A DNA stretch of 64,000 bases from Gelidibacter sp038243395 (lineage in GTDB: Bacteria > Bacteroidota > Bacteroidia > Flavobacteriales > Flavobacteriaceae): positions 1-64,000 of the forward strand of contig JBBSRC010000004.1 of NCBI GenBank assembly GCA_038243395.1. The letters run 5' to 3'. A program made the translations under genes and the position numbers. Positions 25,839 through 35,192 of the stretch are shown here, in pieces; the first letter of the stretch is position 1, and each line of letters opens with the position of its first letter. The notes under the pieces were generated by a model, which did no database searches, was not told the DNA's origin, and was given only the letters and a program-made list of their open reading frames with translations.

Positions 25839-26615
25839 TTATGCCAATTTATTATTAAAAGCCCTCAACTTAATAGCAGTCAACACCTTTTTGGTATATA
25901 ATGGAAAATCAGCATTGAGTAACCATCCAAAATAGCCAGGTTCTTCATTCAAAACGTCTTCTACTCTTTTGGTTTTGTGTTTTCCGAAAGAGAAACATTC
26001 TTCATTATACTTATTAAAAACAATAAAGCCGGCAAAATCGGCAAACTTTTTTCGAGAACTGAATTCAGCTAAAAATTTAGTGTCATTTTCCAACTCGTCA
26101 TATCTCGCAATTTGAGCTTTCAAAACTTCGTAAGTAGCTTCAGTATCTGCCGCAGCGCTGTGGGCGTCGTCCAAGTTTTTACCGCAGTAAAATTTATAAG
26201 CAGCAGCTAAAGTCCGCTGTTCCATTTTGTGGAAAATAGTCTGGACATCAACGGCTACTCGACCTTTCATGTCAAAATCAACATTAGCACGCAACATTTC
26301 TTCAGCTAGTAATGGGATGTCAAAGCGATCGGAGTTATACCCTGCCAAATCCGAATCCTTTACCATCGTATATATTTCCTTTGCTAATTCTTTAAAAGTC
26401 GGCTTGTCCGCAACATCGGCATCAGAAATTCCGTGGATTGCTGTAACCTCCGCAGGAATTGGCATTTCGGGATTTACCAACCATGTTTTTCGCTCTTCCT
26501 TGCCATCAGGATGAATTTTTAATACGGCAATTTCCACAATACGATCGCTAGTAATTTTAATACCTGTGGTTTCAAGGTCAAAAAAGCAGATGGGTTTGGT
26601 AAGAATCAGAGTCAT
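25839..26615 (-). CDS. DnaQ-like DEDDh 3'-5' exonuclease
   Basis: A 258-residue exonuclease of the DNA polymerase III epsilon/RNase T superfamily. ExoI is FFDLETTG with Asp13 and Glu15, ExoII is GYNSDRFDIPLL, and ExoIII is DAHSAAADTEATY, giving the His and Asp of the DEDDh set. A C-terminal part of about 70 residues includes SFGKHKTKRVEDV, a small domain often attached to Bacteroidota exonucleases. It could be the proofreading subunit or a repair nuclease. It is monocistronic with a -7 box at 26654-26661. Confidence 0.88.
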   Translation of the reverse strand: MTLILTKPICFFDLETTGIKITSDRIVEIAVLKIHPDGKEERKTWLVNPEMPIPAEVTAIHGISDADVADKPTFKELAKEIYTMVKDSDLAGYNSDRFDIPLLAEEMLRANVDFDMKGRVAVDVQTIFHKMEQRTLAAAYKFYCGKNLDDAHSAAADTEATYEVLKAQIARYDELENDTKFLAEFSSRKKFADFAGFIVFNKYNEECFSFGKHKTKRVEDVLNEEPGYFGWLLNADFPLYTKKVLTAIKLRAFNNKLA

Positions 26616-26653
26616 TGTTGTTTGTTATTGAGTAGTTTGATGTTTATGCTATG

Positions 26654-26661
26654 CAAAAATA
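26654..26661 (-). promoter_or_regulatory. Putative -7 box for the exonuclease gene
   Basis: Read on the minus strand this is TATTTTTG, matching TAnnTTTG, 39 bases upstream of the exonuclease ATG and directly past the terminator of the upstream gene. Confidence 0.4.
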
Positions 26662-26665
26662 GAAA

Positions 26666-26690
26666 AACCTAACTATGTTAAGGTTAGGTT
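26666..26690 (-). terminator. Terminator after the E2 gene
   Basis: On the minus strand AACCTAAC pairs with GTTAGGTT around a 9-base loop and is followed by TTTTTC. It lies 77 bases past the stop of the dehydrogenase E2 gene. Confidence 0.65.
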
Positions 26691-26724
26691 TATGATTTGT
26701 TTTTATTTTTATGATTTAAGATCA

Positions 26725-26750
26725 GACCGTCCCTAAGTTTCGGGACGGTC
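26725..26750. repeat. GACCGTCCC palindromic repeat
   Basis: GACCGTCCC (26725-26733) and GGGACGGTC (26742-26750) form a perfect 9-bp stem with an 8-base loop and no T-run. It is GC-rich against its surroundings and looks like a REP-type palindrome beside the true terminator at 26666. Confidence 0.6.
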
Positions 26751-26766
26751 AGGTCTTATCCATATT

Positions 26767-28128
26767 TTATATCTCGCGATTCAAATCCCAAGCTTCCAAA
26801 TAATCTTTGACCGCCTTCACAAACTGTCCACCCAACGCACCATTGACCACGCGATGGTCATAAGAATGGGATAAGAACATTCTGTAACGGATGCCTATGA
26901 AATCGCCTTGAGGCGTTTCAACAACTGCTGGAACTTTGCGTATTGCTCCAAGTGCCAAAATTCCAACTTGTGGCTGATTGATGATTGGCGTGCCCATGAT
27001 ACTTCCAAAAGTACCAACGTTAGTTACCGTATATGTCCCACCTTGGATATCGTCGGGTTTCAATTGGCCCAAACGTGCTCTATTGGCTAAATCATTAACA
27101 CGCTTAGCCATCCCTAAAAGATTTAACTGGTCGGCATCCCTTATAACCGGCACAATAAGATTGCCATCGGGAAGTGCCGCAGCCATACCTAAATTGATGT
27201 GTTTCTTTTTAATAATTTTATCGTCTTGAAGCGAAATATTCATCATTGGAAAATCGCGCAGAGCCTTGGCAACAGCTTCCATGAATATTGGGGTAAACGT
27301 TAAACTTTCGCCTTCACGTTTTGCAAAATCATTTTTTACTTTATTGCGCCAGTTCCAAATATTGGTTACATCTGCTTCAATAAAACTTTGTACGTGCGCC
27401 GATTTCTGGACGGATTCCACCATATGATGTGCAATTAACTTGCCCATTCTGGTCATCTCGATAATCTCATCGCCGTCATTCCCAATGACTGTAGCAGCCT
27501 TTGGTTTCTCCACTTTATTTTCTTGAGCTGAATATGCGGCAACAGGTTCTTGTTTAGCGGATGCTGTTGGTGTGTCTTCTTTTCCGGACTCAGCAGTCGG
27601 TGCAGACTTCTTATTTTCCAGATAGACGAAAATATCATTCTTGGTCACTCTTCCATCTTTTCCTGTACCAGGAATTTGGTCCAATTCAGATTGTGAAAAT
27701 CCTTCTTGTTTCGCTATATTTTTAACTAATGGCGAATAAAAACGATCATCCGTAGAAACTACAGGTGCTGCAACCGCAGTTTTTGCCGCTTCCACAGTTT
27801 GTGCTACATGTGCAACTTCAGGTGTTTCAGCAACAGGATCTGATGCTTGTTCTTGTTTCGGCGCAACAGCTGCTTGAGCAGCATTGGCATCAGTTTCAAT
27901 AACAGCAATCACTTGACCCACTTTTACAACATCGTCCACCTTAAAAAGGATCTCAGTCAAGATCCCATCTATTTCACTTGGCACTTCACTATCCACCTTA
28001 TCGGTTGCAATTTCTAATACTGCTTCATCAGCTTCAATAGTGTCGCCAACGTTTTTCAACCAAGACGTAATAGTCGCTTCTGCTACACTTTCACCCATTT
28101 TAGGGAGTTTCAATTCAAATTTTGCCAT
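26767..28128 (-). CDS. 2-oxo-acid dehydrogenase E2 (dihydrolipoamide acyltransferase)
   Basis: A 453-residue acyltransferase core subunit of a 2-oxo-acid dehydrogenase complex. One lipoyl domain (1-78) has Lys44 in ATDKVDS for lipoylation. An Ala/Pro/Glu-rich linker follows, then a peripheral-subunit-binding domain (131-171), a second linker and the catalytic domain (about 220-453). The active-site motif usually written HxxxDG reads HRVVNG here, with catalytic His425 present and Asn429 in place of Asp. The complex could be branched-chain or pyruvate type. No E1 or E3 gene is adjacent. Cytoplasmic. Confidence 0.92.
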   Translation of the reverse strand: MAKFELKLPKMGESVAEATITSWLKNVGDTIEADEAVLEIATDKVDSEVPSEIDGILTEILFKVDDVVKVGQVIAVIETDANAAQAAVAPKQEQASDPVAETPEVAHVAQTVEAAKTAVAAPVVSTDDRFYSPLVKNIAKQEGFSQSELDQIPGTGKDGRVTKNDIFVYLENKKSAPTAESGKEDTPTASAKQEPVAAYSAQENKVEKPKAATVIGNDGDEIIEMTRMGKLIAHHMVESVQKSAHVQSFIEADVTNIWNWRNKVKNDFAKREGESLTFTPIFMEAVAKALRDFPMMNISLQDDKIIKKKHINLGMAAALPDGNLIVPVIRDADQLNLLGMAKRVNDLANRARLGQLKPDDIQGGTYTVTNVGTFGSIMGTPIINQPQVGILALGAIRKVPAVVETPQGDFIGIRYRMFLSHSYDHRVVNGALGGQFVKAVKDYLEAWDLNREI

Positions 28129-28165
28129 ATTATTATTCTAATGCTAAAATTTTTATTTGCTTTTG

Positions 28166-28173
28166 CAAAATTA
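28166..28173 (-). promoter_or_regulatory. Putative -7 box for the E2 gene
   Basis: Read on the minus strand this is TAATTTTG, matching TAnnTTTG, 38 bases upstream of the E2 ATG. Confidence 0.4.
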
Positions 28174-28222
28174 GTTAAAATTGCCATACTTAATTACATA
28201 ATCCTTTATAATTTGCGAATTC

Positions 28223-29338
28223 TCATTGCATATGTGCATTGGATTTTTCCAACAAAATCACGTCGCCACGGTGTTCAGAGCTGTTACTACCAATTATAAA
28301 GCTAGCATTTTTAGGTAAAATCCTAAAAGTTAACTGTTTGGTAGGATCTGAAGAAGCCATTTTATCGATAATCTCACTATATTTCATATCATTCCCATCT
28401 AAAATAACTTGTGAATAGTCTGCTACTTCAGCAAAATCAGTGATATTTCTTGTTTCGAAAGGCAACCGTATATTCAAATCTAAATCATTGGTCATCAAGA
28501 AGTAGTACGTCACTTTCTCAGTAGTTAGCTTAGGCATTCTCATGAAATATCGTGAAAACCATACTCCAAACCATACCATAATGTCGAAAACAGGGTTGGA
28601 CTTGAAATGCTTACTGTAAAAAATCTGCATGGCTCCATAAAAACGCTTGGCATAAATTTTGTCTTTTAAGGTACTTTCTCCTTTATAATGTAGGATTGTC
28701 GTTTTGCCATAATAATGATTCTCATAACCCGCTTTCAAGACTTTATAAGAAAGATCAACGTCTTCCCCATACATAAAGTAATCTTCATCAAAACCTTTGA
28801 CTTTTTTATAAACTTCATTTTTAAGAATCATAAACGCACCGACTAAGACATCCACTTTACCAATGTCAGATGGTAATAAGTGGTTAACATAATAGGTATT
28901 TGAAAAGCCCAAGATCTTTTTTATGGATACCATTGGAGTCGGAATATTTCTTTTACATTCAGGTAAAAACTGACCGCGTCCGTCAATTAATTGACACCCC
29001 AAAATACCCATTTTAGGAATTTTTTCCGCGTAATTCAGAATCTTCTTAAACGTATCTTCGGCAACAACCGTATCAGGATTAAGAATACAAAGATATTCGC
29101 TCTTAGATTGTGCGGCACCAATATTATTACCTTTCGAGAATCCAAAGTTTTCTTTGTTTTCAATTAAAATGACCTTTGGGAAAAGCCGTTTTACCATCTC
29201 GCAACTATCATCTGAAGAAAAATTATCCACAACGATGATTTCCGCATCCACATCTACTAAAGCCGCTTGCACACTATTAAGGCACAACTCCAAAAAGTAG
29301 CGCACATTAAAGTTGAGTATGATGACGGATAGCTTCAA
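28223..29338 (-). CDS. Family 2 glycosyltransferase
   Basis: A 371-residue GT-A fold glycosyltransferase resembling rhamnosyltransferase-type enzymes. It shows the nucleotide-binding start KLSVIILNFNV, VDNFSSDDS, a Mg-binding-type ILNPDT (Asp89) and a later EDVDLSYKVLKAG motif. There is no strong transmembrane segment. The start is TTG at 29338, since no in-frame ATG exists before residue 49 and the family N-terminus begins here. It starts 7 bases after the recR stop, so it is probably co-transcribed. It likely helps build surface polysaccharide. Confidence 0.85.
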   Translation of the reverse strand: MKLSVIILNFNVRYFLELCLNSVQAALVDVDAEIIVVDNFSSDDSCEMVKRLFPKVILIENKENFGFSKGNNIGAAQSKSEYLCILNPDTVVAEDTFKKILNYAEKIPKMGILGCQLIDGRGQFLPECKRNIPTPMVSIKKILGFSNTYYVNHLLPSDIGKVDVLVGAFMILKNEVYKKVKGFDEDYFMYGEDVDLSYKVLKAGYENHYYGKTTILHYKGESTLKDKIYAKRFYGAMQIFYSKHFKSNPVFDIMVWFGVWFSRYFMRMPKLTTEKVTYYFLMTNDLDLNIRLPFETRNITDFAEVADYSQVILDGNDMKYSEIIDKMASSDPTKQLTFRILPKNASFIIGSNSSEHRGDVILLEKSNAHMQ

Positions 29339-29345
29339 GAATATA

Positions 29346-29963
29346 TCAGGATCTCAAGGAAGATTCAAAAGGGATTCTGTTCAAAATACTTCTTCCAAGA
29401 GTTACCTCATCCGTATATTCTAATTCATTACCTACTGAAATTCCTCTTGCAATGGTTGAAGTAATAATTTCACAATCCTGAATTTGTTTGAAGATGTAAA
29501 AGTTGGTCGTGTCACCTTCCATCGTAGAACTTAACGCGAAAATCAATTCTTTTACTCGGCCTTCTTTCACTTTTTCCATGAGCGAAACAATATTGAGATC
29601 ATTGGGACCAATACCATCCATAGGAGAAATTTTCCCGCCCAAAACATGGTATAAGCCTTTATAGGAACTTGTATTCTCAATGGCCATCACATCTCTAACA
29701 TCTTCAACAACACAAATGATTTCTTCTGTGCGACGCGGATTTGAACAAATTTCACAAATTTGGGTATCACTAATATTATGACAACTTGTACAAAATTTGA
29801 TGTCGTTTCTCATATGTTGCAATGCTGAAGCCAATAAAGTAGTTTGCTCCTTAGGTTGCCGCAGTAAATGCAACACCAACCGCAACGCCGTACGTTTCCC
29901 AATTCCGGGAAGTTGCGACATTTCATTAACAGCCTTTTCGAGTAGTTTTGAAGAAAATTCCAT
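29346..29963 (-). CDS. recR: Recombination mediator RecR
   Basis: A 205-residue RecF-pathway protein that loads RecA at gaps together with RecO. It has an N-terminal helix-hairpin-helix (LPGIGKRTA, 18-26), a four-cysteine zinc site (Cys58, 61, 70 and 73) and a Toprim domain (about 80-170, with CVVEDVRDV and YHVLGG), ending in a Walker-B-like segment. Length is standard. It is followed directly by the glycosyltransferase, and the sodium symporter is divergent on the other side. Confidence 0.95.
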   Translation of the reverse strand: MEFSSKLLEKAVNEMSQLPGIGKRTALRLVLHLLRQPKEQTTLLASALQHMRNDIKFCTSCHNISDTQICEICSNPRRTEEIICVVEDVRDVMAIENTSSYKGLYHVLGGKISPMDGIGPNDLNIVSLMEKVKEGRVKELIFALSSTMEGDTTNFYIFKQIQDCEIITSTIARGISVGNELEYTDEVTLGRSILNRIPFESSLRS

Positions 29964-30075
29964 GGGTGCGAATTTACGATTTTAGTCCAAAGTTTTGATC
30001 GTTTAACATATTCTTATTTCACATTAAAGACCGAAATTTGCAAATTGAAAATTTTATTAAGCCATTTTTCCATTT

Positions 30076-31518
30076 ATGAATTCTACAACAATTATCCTAT
30101 TGATCCTTTCCTATTTCGGAATTCTCATTTTGATATCTTTTCTTACCGGAAAAAAAGCAGACAACGACACATTTTTTAAAGCGAATAAACAAGCACCTTG
30201 GTACGTCGTGGCTTTTGGAATGATTGGTGCGTCCTTATCTGGAGTAACTTTTATTTCCGTTCCCGGATGGATTGAGGCATCTCAATTTAGCTACATGCAA
30301 GTGGTTTTGGGTTATATTGTAGGTTATCTGGTTATTGGAACTGTACTGCTTCCGCTCTATTATAAATTGAATTTAACCTCAATTTACACGTATTTAGAAG
30401 AGCGCTTTGGAAATGCGTCGTATAAAACTGGAGCCTCATTTTTTATCATCTCCCGAATTGTTGGCACGAGCTTTAGACTGTTCTTGTTAGCAAACGTTCT
30501 TCAGGTCATTCTCTTTGATGATTTGGGAATTGCGTTTTGGCAAACGGTATCTATGACGGTGTTTCTAATTTGGTTATACACTTTTAAGTCCGGAATAAAA
30601 ACTATTATTTGGACAGATACGTTACAGACTTTATTCATGTTAATTGCCATTGGTGTTACCATGTATTATGTGAGCGACGACTTAGGCATCAGCAGTGGAA
30701 ATATTTTAGGTTACGTATTGGATAGCGATCTCTCCAAAACCTTCTTTTTTGAGGATTATAAATCTAGCGATTATTTTTGGAAGCAGTTTATATCGGGCGC
30801 ATTCATCGCCATTGTGATGACCGGATTGGATCAGGATATGATGCAAAAAAACCTGACCTGTAAAAGTTTAAAAGACGCACAAAAAAACATGTTTTGGTTT
30901 ACCATTGTGTTAACCATTGTGAATTTTGTCATTTTGAGCTTGGGATTGCTTTTAACTGTCTACGCACAACAAAATGGTATCGATGCACATAAAGATGAAC
31001 TCTTTCCTATTTTGGCAAAAGAACATTTAGGCATTGGTGTGTTCGTGTTTTTCCTAATCGGATTAATTGCTGCGGCTTACAGTAGTGCTGATAGTACTTT
31101 AACTGCATTGACGACTTCGTTCAGTATTGATATTTTGGACATTGAGAAAAAGTACAATGTCACAAAACAAATCGCAATTAGAAAGCGCATTCATATTATG
31201 ATTTCATTCGTTTTGATCTTAGTGATTATTGCATTTAAATATGTAATCAAGGATGAAAGCGTGATTGCAAAACTCTTTGTTTTTGCTGGCTACACTTATG
31301 GTCCATTACTAGGACTTTATACTTTTGGATTATTTACAAAATGGCAAGTCAAGGACAAACTAGTTCCTATTATCGCCATTTTATCTCCCATTTTAGCCTA
31401 TATCATTAGTGACAATAGTTTAAGATGGTTTGGATTTGAATTCGGATTTTTTATCCTCATCCTTAACGGATTATTGACTTTCTTCGGATTAATATTGATT
31501 CGTACCAAGCATCACTAA
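30076..31518 (+). CDS. Sodium/solute symporter (SSS family)
   Basis: A 480-residue inner-membrane transporter with about 13 hydrophobic segments. Family features include GASLSGVTFISVPGW (about 51-65) and the TM8-9 region AAAYSSADSTLTALTTSF (about 334-351), where Ser/Thr residues bind Na+ in known members. The substrate is unknown (sugar, amino acid or organic acid). Its last 30 bases overlap the end of a convergent CoA-binding gene, and no separate terminator was seen. Confidence 0.9.
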   Translation: MNSTTIILLILSYFGILILISFLTGKKADNDTFFKANKQAPWYVVAFGMIGASLSGVTFISVPGWIEASQFSYMQVVLGYIVGYLVIGTVLLPLYYKLNLTSIYTYLEERFGNASYKTGASFFIISRIVGTSFRLFLLANVLQVILFDDLGIAFWQTVSMTVFLIWLYTFKSGIKTIIWTDTLQTLFMLIAIGVTMYYVSDDLGISSGNILGYVLDSDLSKTFFFEDYKSSDYFWKQFISGAFIAIVMTGLDQDMMQKNLTCKSLKDAQKNMFWFTIVLTIVNFVILSLGLLLTVYAQQNGIDAHKDELFPILAKEHLGIGVFVFFLIGLIAAAYSSADSTLTALTTSFSIDILDIEKKYNVTKQIAIRKRIHIMISFVLILVIIAFKYVIKDESVIAKLFVFAGYTYGPLLGLYTFGLFTKWQVKDKLVPIIAILSPILAYIISDNSLRWFGFEFGFFILILNGLLTFFGLILIRTKHH

Positions 31519-31857
31519 AGTACAAGCCATTTCAAATTTAATCCCAGCCGTCCTTAAGGATTTAAAAAATTCTGGATTTTCTGTGCCAGGGTTGAAAATT
31601 ATACGATCTGGCTGTAATGAAACAAGATACTCATAAAATGGTTGTTGTCGTGAGGGATTCATATACATAGTTATGGTATCAACATCTTGATAGGGCTGTA
31701 ATTCCGTATCAATATCCACGTCACTAACACTCCCTTTCTTTAACCCAAAAGCCACAACGTCATGCCCATGAGCTACGAGTTTGTGCATCGCTATATTGGA
31801 GTAGCGACTTGGATTTAAGGAAGCTCCGAAGACCAATGTTTTTTTATTTTTTTGCAT
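31489..31857 (-). CDS. CoA-binding domain protein (YccU-like)
   Basis: A 122-residue Rossmann-fold protein of the CoA_binding_2 family. The N-terminal VFGASLNPSRYSN is the nucleotide-binding loop, and the C-terminal FNPGTENPEF is characteristic. It is full length for the family. The function of these small stand-alone proteins is poorly defined. It is convergent with the symporter, overlapping it by 30 bases. Confidence 0.88.
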   Translation of the reverse strand: MQKNKKTLVFGASLNPSRYSNIAMHKLVAHGHDVVAFGLKKGSVSDVDIDTELQPYQDVDTITMYMNPSRQQPFYEYLVSLQPDRIIFNPGTENPEFFKSLRTAGIKFEMACTLVMLGTNQY

Positions 31858-31976
31858 AGTTTGATAGATTAATATTTTAAAAGATTAAATAGGAGCGTAA
31901 CAATACACAAAACTAATCGTCTCTACTTTAATAATCAAATCAAAATTCATCAATCAAATCAAAAATTCAATCACAA

Positions 31977-34423
31977 ATGAAATCATTATTTTTATTGTGC
32001 TTATTAACGTGTACAACGTTAAATGCACAGTCGTCAGCTTCCATTGAAATTAAAGAAGGTTCTATTTCAGGAACAATAATAGATGCCCATCTAAACCAAC
32101 CGCTTCCCTATGTTACCATTATCATTAAAAACGGCAGCAATGAAATCCTTTCTGGAGCCATTACCCAAGACGATGGCAACTTTAAAATTTCTAAACTGGC
32201 TGAAGGCCAATATTCCGCAACCATCCAATATATAGGTTATAAGACTATAATTTGGCCTTTCAAAATTGGTAAAGAAATGTATGATGTGAATTTGGGCAAG
32301 ATCCTTTTGGAAGAAAACATCGCGGCCTTGGACGAAGTTACGGTAGTGGCAGAAGTTTCCAGCATTCAACAAAAAGTGGATCGCAAGGTCATAACAGTTG
32401 GAAAAGACCTAACCACTTCTGGCCCTACCGCAGCGGATATTATGAATAACATCCCTTCTGTAAGTATTGATCAGCAAACTGGCAATTTGAGTTTACGCGG
32501 CAATGAAAACGTACGGGTTATGGTGGACGGCAAATTATCAAATGTTCCGGTTGACCAATTACTGAAGCAAATTCCTTCCACATCGATCAAACAAATTGAA
32601 TTGATCACGAATCCTTCTGCAAAATATAATCCAGAAGGCATGAGTGGCATCATTAATATTATTCTACATAAAAATACCAATATCGGTTTTAATGGAAACC
32701 TCAACGTTGGTTTGACTAAAGACATTAATGCGCGATTCAACAGTTCGGTAGACTTGAATTACAGAAATGGAAAATTCAATTTATACGGAAATTATGGTAA
32801 TAACATAGGAAAGTTTTCCAATTACGGTACTCTTGATCGGCTTGACGAGAATTCTCAACAAGCTTTCAATTTCTTTGACAACGACAAATCCCATTTATAT
32901 AAATTTGGTGTCGATTTTTACGCCGATGATAACAATACCATATCTGTATTTACAAATCAGAACACTTATGACGGCAAAGGAATAGGCACCGTCAATATTT
33001 ATAAACCAAATACTCCAACCCAAAGCCAAATATTTGATAATCTATCTGACAATATTTCGTCACAATACAATTTTGCGTTTAAACATAATTTCGCCAAGGA
33101 AGGCGAAAAAATAGATTTAGAGATCGACTATAACACCTTTGATAAAAATGAAACTTCGGATTTTACTTACACCAACATTTCTTTTCCTCCTAATTACAAA
33201 GATCACGTAGATACCAATCGAGAACAAACTACCGTCAATCTGGATTATGTAAATCCACTAAGTGAGAAAGCAAAATTGGAATTTGGACTTGAGGCCCGAT
33301 TATTCAATACAGATGCTTATTATGACTCGACTGGCCAATCGTACGATGCAGCTGGAGGGATTATAAATACGCCAAGCACCGATTTTAATTATAAAAGAGA
33401 TATTTATTCGGCTTATATAACTTATGGTAAAACTTTTGAAAAGTGGAGCTACCAATTCGGTGCACGGGCAGAAGCGGTTGCAGATGATGCACAAGCTATC
33501 AACTATTCATCAACTTCCAAAGAAACGATTCCGTTCAAAAACGAATATTTCCAAGTGTATCCCTCGGCGTTTTTGACCTATACTCCAACTGAGAAAAGCG
33601 CTTATCAAGCCAGCATAAGCAGACGTGTGGATAGACCAAGTTTACGACAAATCAATCCGATTAGAGAATGGAGTTCTCCTTTGACTTCTTCTTACGGAAA
33701 CAGTTTACCAATTCTATTGAAATAAACTATACAAGAAAAATGGAAAAAGGCTCTTTTACCGGAGGTGTTTTTTACCGAATTATCGAAGATGAAATTAATC
33801 GCGCCGTACTTATTGACCGTTTGGATTTGAACAAGATGATTCTAACTTATGGTAATTTTGAGAACACTTCTGCTTATGGTATCGAACTATCAAGCACATA
33901 CAAACCTACAATGTGGTGGAACTTCAACGCTAGTTTTGATCTTTTTGCCCAAACCCAAAAAGGGATTTCTGAAATTTTCAGCACGCCCATAGGACAATCT
34001 CCAACCGTAGAGGATATTATGCTGAGTGAAATTACTGTAGACAATAACATTGCTTATAGCTTCCGAATTAACAACAATTTTAAGGCGACCAAAAAACTTA
34101 CACTATCAGTTTTTGGCATGTACAGATCAGAACGTGAAGGGCTACAGTTTACAAGTGAACCCATGTATTTTGTAAATACGGGTTTACGATATAACTTTTT
34201 GAATGATGCTGCCACATTCAGTTTCAATTACCATGATGTATTTAAGACGATGCATGCAGGATTTGAGAGTGAGGTGCCTTATCGTCAAGTTGGCAAATTC
34301 AATTGGGAAAGCAATTCTTGGAACATCGGATTGTCTTATCGTTTTGGAGGTGGAAAGTATGATGCTCTAAAAAGAAAAAATAGAGGTAAAAATGAAAAGT
34401 CTGGAAGTGGTGGATTTATGTAG
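31977..34423 (+). pseudogene. TonB-dependent outer membrane receptor broken by a frameshifting deletion
   Basis: The first part (31977-33725, 582 residues) has a signal peptide (ending LNAQ), a carboxypeptidase-regulatory-like domain (about 25-115), a plug domain (about 120-225) and the first part of an OMP beta-barrel. The frame then ends in YGNSLPILLK-stop. The rest of the barrel continues in another frame through 34423 (QFTNSIEINYTRK onward). At the junction (about 33703-33708) the normal family motif GN-PxLxP-QFTNS lacks its PxLxP part. The frame offset requires loss of 3n+1 bases, and 16 bases fits exactly. Plug and most of the barrel are otherwise intact, so the break looks recent. No functional full-length receptor is expected unless the frame is restored. 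Confidence 0.85.
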
Positions 34424-34545
34424 CACAACTAACTGCAACAACTCATTGAATGGATGGTTGCTAACACTGGATAATTGCATTTTACATACTAAAAGCCTAA
34501 TGGAATTTCCTGTCAGGAATGTTAAATTTTTGTTAATTCTTAACT

Positions 34546-34701
34546 TATCTTTGGAACACTCCATTCTAAATCCTTGTTTTATCAGTCCTAACGAACTATT
34601 GTCTTATTTTAAATCGATTTGAATTAGCCTTCTACTTTTTGAGAAAGGGTATTAGCTAAGTAGGTATATTAAAATCCGGAGTTTCTACTTCGGATTTTTC
34701 T
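34546..34701 (+). ncRNA. Candidate small RNA unit A
   Basis: TATCTTTG at 34546-34553 is a full -7 box. A transcript from about 34560 would run about 140 bases to a terminator with stem AAAATCCG/CGGATTTT (34671-34678/34691-34698) followed by TTTTTC. Before the terminator is GTATTAGCTAAGTAGGT, similar to unit B. No good -33 box and no open frame with coding character were seen. It could also be the 3' end region of the broken receptor gene. Confidence 0.4.
34671..34701 (+). terminator. Terminator A
   Basis: AAAATCCG pairs with CGGATTTT around a 12-base loop, with the T-run continuing to 34699. It could also end transcription of the receptor pseudogene. Confidence 0.7.
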
Positions 34702-34846
34702 TATTTACCAAAGAATACCTCTTTCCTGATTTCATATTTTCATGAGCAACATCCTTATGACCAGGTAGTTGTTAAATTTGAAGGATACCACCTTCAAAAT
34801 TTATTACTTTCTGTTAATTGATAGTTAAAGTCAAAATCTGATGAAA

Positions 34847-34964
34847 TAAATTTGGAATATCCACGTCTAATTGTAAAGTGATAAGTTTTTAATAGTTAAT
34901 CAAAGTGTTAGTTAAGTTGATTAATAGCAAGAGACCCGAAACAGATTTTGTTTCGGGTTTTTTT
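34847..34964 (+). ncRNA. Candidate small RNA unit B
   Basis: TAAATTTG at 34847-34854 matches the -7 box. A transcript of about 100 bases would end at the terminator 34934-34964. The segment GTGTTAGTTAAGTTGAT just before the terminator resembles the equivalent segment in unit A, and both boxes are followed by GGAA-A-TCC type sequence. This suggests two related small transcripts in tandem. No protein frame was found. Confidence 0.4.
34934..34964 (+). terminator. Terminator B
   Basis: ACCCGAAAC (34934-34942) pairs perfectly with GTTTCGGGT (34950-34958) around a 7-base loop, followed by seven T. This is a textbook rho-independent terminator with no protein gene ahead of it. Confidence 0.8.
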
Positions 34965-34975
34965 ATTTCTGCGGA

Positions 34976-35012
34976 GGCAGGAAACCTTAAGGTTCAGCGA
35001 AGCTAATCTTGA
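34976..35012 (+). repeat. Dispersed 37-base repeat, copy 2
   Basis: It matches the reverse complement of 21357-21393 at 34 of 37 positions and follows terminator B by 11 bases. A shorter related word (CAGCTTCGCTTTT) occurs at 40944-40956 beyond htpG. Confidence 0.75.
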
Positions 35013-35192
35013 TCTTTCACTGATAATGCTTTCATATTATGATCAAAGGAAGAATATCCTCCGCAAGCAGAAATTATATTTATTTCAAAAATAAAAATCC
35101 AAACTAAGAAAACAGAACACTAAGAAGTTTTGGTTGCGCTAAATAACTAGACTATGCTTTTCATCCCGAGATCCCTGACTAGGCAGGGATTT

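Larger units (their letters stand above)
34424..35192. other. Gene-free region with two promoter-terminator units and a dispersed repeat
   Basis: This 769-base stretch has no convincing coding sequence. It contains -7 boxes at 34546 and 34847, each followed by a rho-independent terminator (34671-34701 and 34934-34964), and one copy of the 37-base dispersed repeat (34976-35012). The last part (35013-35192) shows nothing further. Confidence 0.6.

Noticed and set aside
31489..31518. Overlap of the symporter and CoA-binding genes considered as evidence that one is false
   Set aside because: Both proteins are full length with clear family motifs; a 30-base tail-to-tail overlap is ordinary.
34392..34622. 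A 76-codon open frame overlapping the end of the broken receptor gene
   Set aside because: It overlaps the receptor frame and the unit A promoter, and its composition is not protein-like.
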